Assembly (NCBI GenBank): GCA_030040825.1
Contig: JASHSY010000077.1
Coordinates: 1 to 7,581 of the forward strand
Source of the DNA: Xanthobacteraceae bacterium
GTDB lineage: Bacteria; Pseudomonadota; Alphaproteobacteria; Rhizobiales; Xanthobacteraceae
DNA: 7,581 nt
Direction: 5' to 3'
The notes below the pieces were generated by a model. It had not been told where the DNA came from and did no database searches. It saw only the letters and a list, made by a program, of their open reading frames with translations. Below are positions 6,355-7,581 of this stretch, piece by piece (positions within the stretch are counted from its first letter, which is position 1; the number at the start of each line of letters is the position of its first letter). A program made the position numbers and the translations under genes.

Positions 6355-6642
6355 TTACCGTCGCCGCGAAAGCCTGCGTGTATTGGCGCGTACGCGCTTT
6401 TTGAAGACGCGGAGCGCCTTGCCGGCAACGATGTGGTTGGGGCTGGCGGTCATGACGGCGGTCGCCGCCGCGACTTGCGCTTCGGCGACGGCCGCGATCT
6501 TTTCTGTGACCATGCGGCTCAACTCGGCCTGCCCATGCGCGCCGCCCGACGCCAGACGCAGCAGCCGAAGCGCGATGACATTTTGCGCCTCGAATCCGAG
6601 TTCGAAAGTCCGCAAAGTCAGCGTCAGCCAGGGATTGAACAT
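6355..6642 (-). CDS. Small helical phasin-like protein, 95 aa
   Basis: I cannot name this gene with certainty. The 95-aa protein starts MFNPWLTLTLRTFELGFEAQ, continues with NVIALRLLRLASGG, has an alanine-rich amphipathic segment (EKIAAVAEAQVAAATAVMT, about 47-65) and ends in a strongly basic tail with about ten Arg/Lys in the last 20 residues (KKRVRANTRRLSRRR). This helical, Ala/Gln-rich build resembles short phasin-like (granule-associated) proteins of Bradyrhizobium relatives; the basic tail could also contact DNA or RNA. The ATG at 6642 has AAGGG 7 nt upstream. The frame stays open to 7077, but that extension has none of this character. A very good EcfG-type promoter sits about 40 nt upstream, so I infer general stress induction. 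It converges with the 87-aa gene (9 nt between stops). Confidence 0.72.
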   Translation of the reverse strand: MFNPWLTLTLRTFELGFEAQNVIALRLLRLASGGAHGQAELSRMVTEKIAAVAEAQVAAATAVMTASPNHIVAGKALRVFKKRVRANTRRLSRRR

Positions 6643-6679
6643 GTGAGCCCTTGGTGGTGCGAACGCCCGCCCAAGCTGA

Positions 6680-6705
6680 AACGGAAAGCCCGACCGATCG
6701 GTTCC
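6680..6705 (-). promoter_or_regulatory. EcfG-type general stress promoter for the 95-aa gene
   Basis: The minus strand reads GGAAC (6705-6701), 17 nt, then CGTT (6683-6680). This matches the alphaproteobacterial EcfG/SigT consensus, GGAAC and CGTT about 16-17 nt apart. Transcription would start near 6673, about 30 nt before the ATG at 6642, leaving room for the AAGGG ribosome-binding site. Part of the -35 region lies in a 7-bp inverted repeat (CGATCGG at 6695-6701 with CCGATCG at 6712-6718), which may be a regulator site or chance. Confidence 0.6.
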
Positions 6706-6730
6706 TTCCGGCCGATCGTCTCTAAAATGT

Positions 6731-6742
6731 TGACATTTGTCA
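6731..6742. promoter_or_regulatory. TGACA-TT-TGTCA dyad, possible operator
   Basis: A perfect 5-bp inverted repeat with 2-nt centre, set in an AT-rich pocket of a GC-rich region. It is preceded by TAAAAT (6722-6727) and followed by TATGAT (6748-6753) and GGAGAG (6755-6760). The shape fits a site for a dimeric repressor or activator. It lies 26 nt upstream of the EcfG -35 box, so it could regulate the 95-aa gene, or a short transcript on the plus strand. Confidence 0.35.
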
Positions 6743-7114
6743 CCGATTATGATAGGAGAGTTTTGCTTGCTCAGTCGAGGGCGTCGACCGGTGACAGCCG
6801 ATCGATGGAGCAGGCGCAGTTCCTGCGGGCGGGGCTTGTAACTCCGCTCCCGGGCGATCCGGGCATCGTCCCCGCCGGCATGACGACCGGCGAGCGGGGT
6901 GCTCCGCTTAAGCGCGATTGATGGCGCCGGTAACGCCGGCATCCTCTGGATCGCGTGAAGCGTGGCCTGGATTGAGTCGAAGCGTTCGGTCGCTTCGATA
7001 AGCGCTGCAGTGGAGCGCCGGAAGGCGAGCGCGCCGATCGCAAAGCGCGCTGCCGCGCCTCGCACGCGCGGCTCCATGACATGCGCCTTTCGGCGCTCCG
7101 CTTCCCTTTTTGTT

Positions 7115-7201
7115 GTAGCCTGGATGGAACGAAGTGAAATCCGGGGCGGACATCAAAGCTGGTTCGTCGTCCCCGGATTGCGCTTCGCTTATCCGGGCTA
7201 C
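7115..7201. repeat. Paired palindromic repeat (REP/BIME-like), GTAGCC...GGCTAC
   Basis: The left arm (7115-7146) and right arm (7171-7201) are imperfect inverted copies separated by 24 nt, bounded by GTAGCC and GGCTAC. Each arm can also fold on itself through CCGGAT-like and ATCCGG-like segments. Intergenic elements with this GTAGCCCGGAT core are, from memory, widespread in Bradyrhizobium-type genomes. It lies in a gene-free stretch, as such elements do. Confidence 0.7.
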
Positions 7202-7252
7202 AGTCGTTGGCAAAGCTCGGATGCGGATGCGTCGCGATAATGATTCTCTATT

Positions 7253-7372
7253 TCGTCATTGCCGGGCTAGACCCGGCAATCCATGCGGCAGGCCGGCTTG
7301 CTTGAAATCGACCACTCTTCTTGATTCGCTGAACTTCAGTATGGACCACCGGGTCAAGCCCGGTGGTGACGA
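7253..7372. repeat. Second paired palindromic repeat, TCGTCA...TGACGA
   Basis: Two copies face each other. The left copy (7253-7284) has a 9-bp stem, 7258-7266 with 7272-7280, and loop CTAGA. The right copy (7341-7372) has a 9-bp stem, 7345-7353 with 7359-7367, and loop TCAAG. Flanks TCGTCA/TGACGA and TCCAT/ATGGA are identical between the inverted copies. The stems differ at three adjacent base pairs, with matching changes on both arms. The copies are 56 nt apart. This is a CCGGG-cored repeat type common between genes in alphaproteobacteria. The right stem lies about 50 nt past the xseB stop and may stabilise or end that mRNA. Confidence 0.75.
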
Positions 7373-7414
7373 CGGAGTAAGAGGATTGCATGGAGAATTT
7401 TGCCCATTACCCGG

Positions 7415-7581
7415 TTATTCCACGTCGAGCGGCTCGGTGCCGGTCGGATTGCCGTTGGCGTCGAGCGTGATCTTCTGCACGCGCGCCTCGGCCTGCTTCA
7501 GCAAATCCTCGCAGCGGCGCTTGAGCGCCTCGCCGCGCTCGTAGATGGCGACCGATTCCTCAAGCGGCACCTTGCCGTCTT
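7415..7581 (-). CDS. xseB: Exodeoxyribonuclease VII small subunit (3' part)
   Basis: XseB is the small helical subunit of exonuclease VII, which degrades single-stranded DNA; several copies bind each XseA large subunit. The visible 54 C-terminal residues contain the family signature: DGKVPLEESVAIYERGEAL, then KRRCEDLLKQAEARVQKI, which matches the two-helix XseB pattern (L-E-E-S-x-x-x-Y-E-R-G, then a C-x-x-x-L-x-x-A-E-x-x-V-x-x-I helix). The protein ends in TEPLDVE and a TAA at 7417-7415. The N-terminal 25-30 residues and the start lie beyond the right edge. In related genomes xseB usually sits directly upstream of dxs in the same orientation; here 4.7 kb separates them. Confidence 0.92.
   Translation of the reverse strand, partial: DGKVPLEESVAIYERGEALKRRCEDLLKQAEARVQKITLDANGNPTGTEPLDVE

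Larger units (their letters stand above)
6643..7414. other. Intergenic region of repeats and possible structured DNA, no supported gene
   Basis: This 772-bp stretch holds the EcfG-type promoter (6680-6705), a TGACA dyad (6731-6742), a segment able to fold as a three-way junction (6841-6900), and two repeat elements (7115-7201 and 7253-7372). Open frames exist on both strands, as expected at this GC content. The best is a minus-strand ATG at 7077 with AAAGG 8 nt upstream, which runs in frame into the 95-aa gene, but its predicted protein is low-complexity and unfamiliar. A short plus-strand frame from a TTG at 6763 to a stop at 6921 (52 codons) follows GGAGAG at only 2 nt. I do not call either a gene. 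Confidence 0.6.

Noticed and set aside
6730..6753. TTGACA...TATGAT as a plus-strand sigma-70 promoter
   Set aside because: Both boxes are near perfect but only 12 nt apart, too close for sigma-70; the TTGACA is better explained as part of the dyad.
6763..6921. A 52-codon plus-strand gene after GGAGAG
   Set aside because: It starts at a TTG only 2 nt from the ribosome-binding site, has no recognisable features and overlaps the foldable segment.
6643..7077. Extension of the 95-aa protein to a 240-aa protein starting at 7077
   Set aside because: The upstream part lacks family character and crosses the EcfG-type promoter and the AT-rich pocket, while the ATG at 6642 has its own ribosome-binding site.
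7134..7544. A plus-strand open frame across the repeats and xseB
   Set aside because: It runs through two palindromic repeats and antisense to xseB, so its coding content is incidental.
1..7581. CRISPR array, tRNA or rRNA genes, insertion sequence or phage genes
   Set aside because: I saw no regularly spaced direct repeats, no tRNA-like cloverleaf with a matching anticodon arm, no rRNA sequence and no transposase, integrase or phage protein.

Overview
The window is GC-rich and looks like the chromosome of an alphaproteobacterium of the order Hyphomicrobiales (Rhizobiales), probably close to the Bradyrhizobium, Rhodopseudomonas or Pseudolabrys group. I base this on protein similarity from memory: rhizobial-type Dxs, TlyA and LigD, and three small proteins of kinds I associate with this order. 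The intergenic palindromes are also of types common in these genomes. No database search was possible.

Layout. Positions 1-2726 are a minus-strand housekeeping operon read right to left: dxs (DXP synthase, entry to the MEP isoprenoid pathway), then tlyA (S4-domain 2'-O-methyltransferase of rRNA), then the first 11 codons of what looks like a TrmA/RumA-type RNA methyltransferase running off the left edge. Positions 2727-3041 are a divergent intergenic region with a strong dxs ribosome-binding site, a small tandem repeat and a terminator-like hairpin on the ligD side. Positions 3042-5681 (+) encode a full three-domain LigD (phosphoesterase, ligase, polymerase) of bacterial non-homologous end joining; no ku gene is in the window. 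Positions 5715-6642 hold three small conserved-looking genes: an 85-aa acidic protein (-), an 87-aa four-cysteine protein (+), and a 95-aa helical, phasin-like protein with a basic tail (-). The last has a very good match to an EcfG-type general-stress promoter. Positions 6643-7414 contain no gene I can support, but do hold a dyad operator-like site, a potentially structured segment and two different families of palindromic repeats. Positions 7415-7581 are the 3' end of xseB (-), the small subunit of exonuclease VII.

How it fits together. xseB, dxs and tlyA are usual neighbours in related genomes and all point the same way here. The 4.7 kb from ligD to the repeats therefore looks like an accessory block placed between xseB and dxs. 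Its contents (end-joining ligase, a probable stress-induced small protein, repeat elements) suggest stress or stationary-phase functions, but that link is inference. I found no clearly novel multi-gene system. The best leads are the EcfG-type promoter, the hairpin that contains the tlyA ribosome-binding site, the covarying repeat pair, and a possible structured RNA near 6841-6900.
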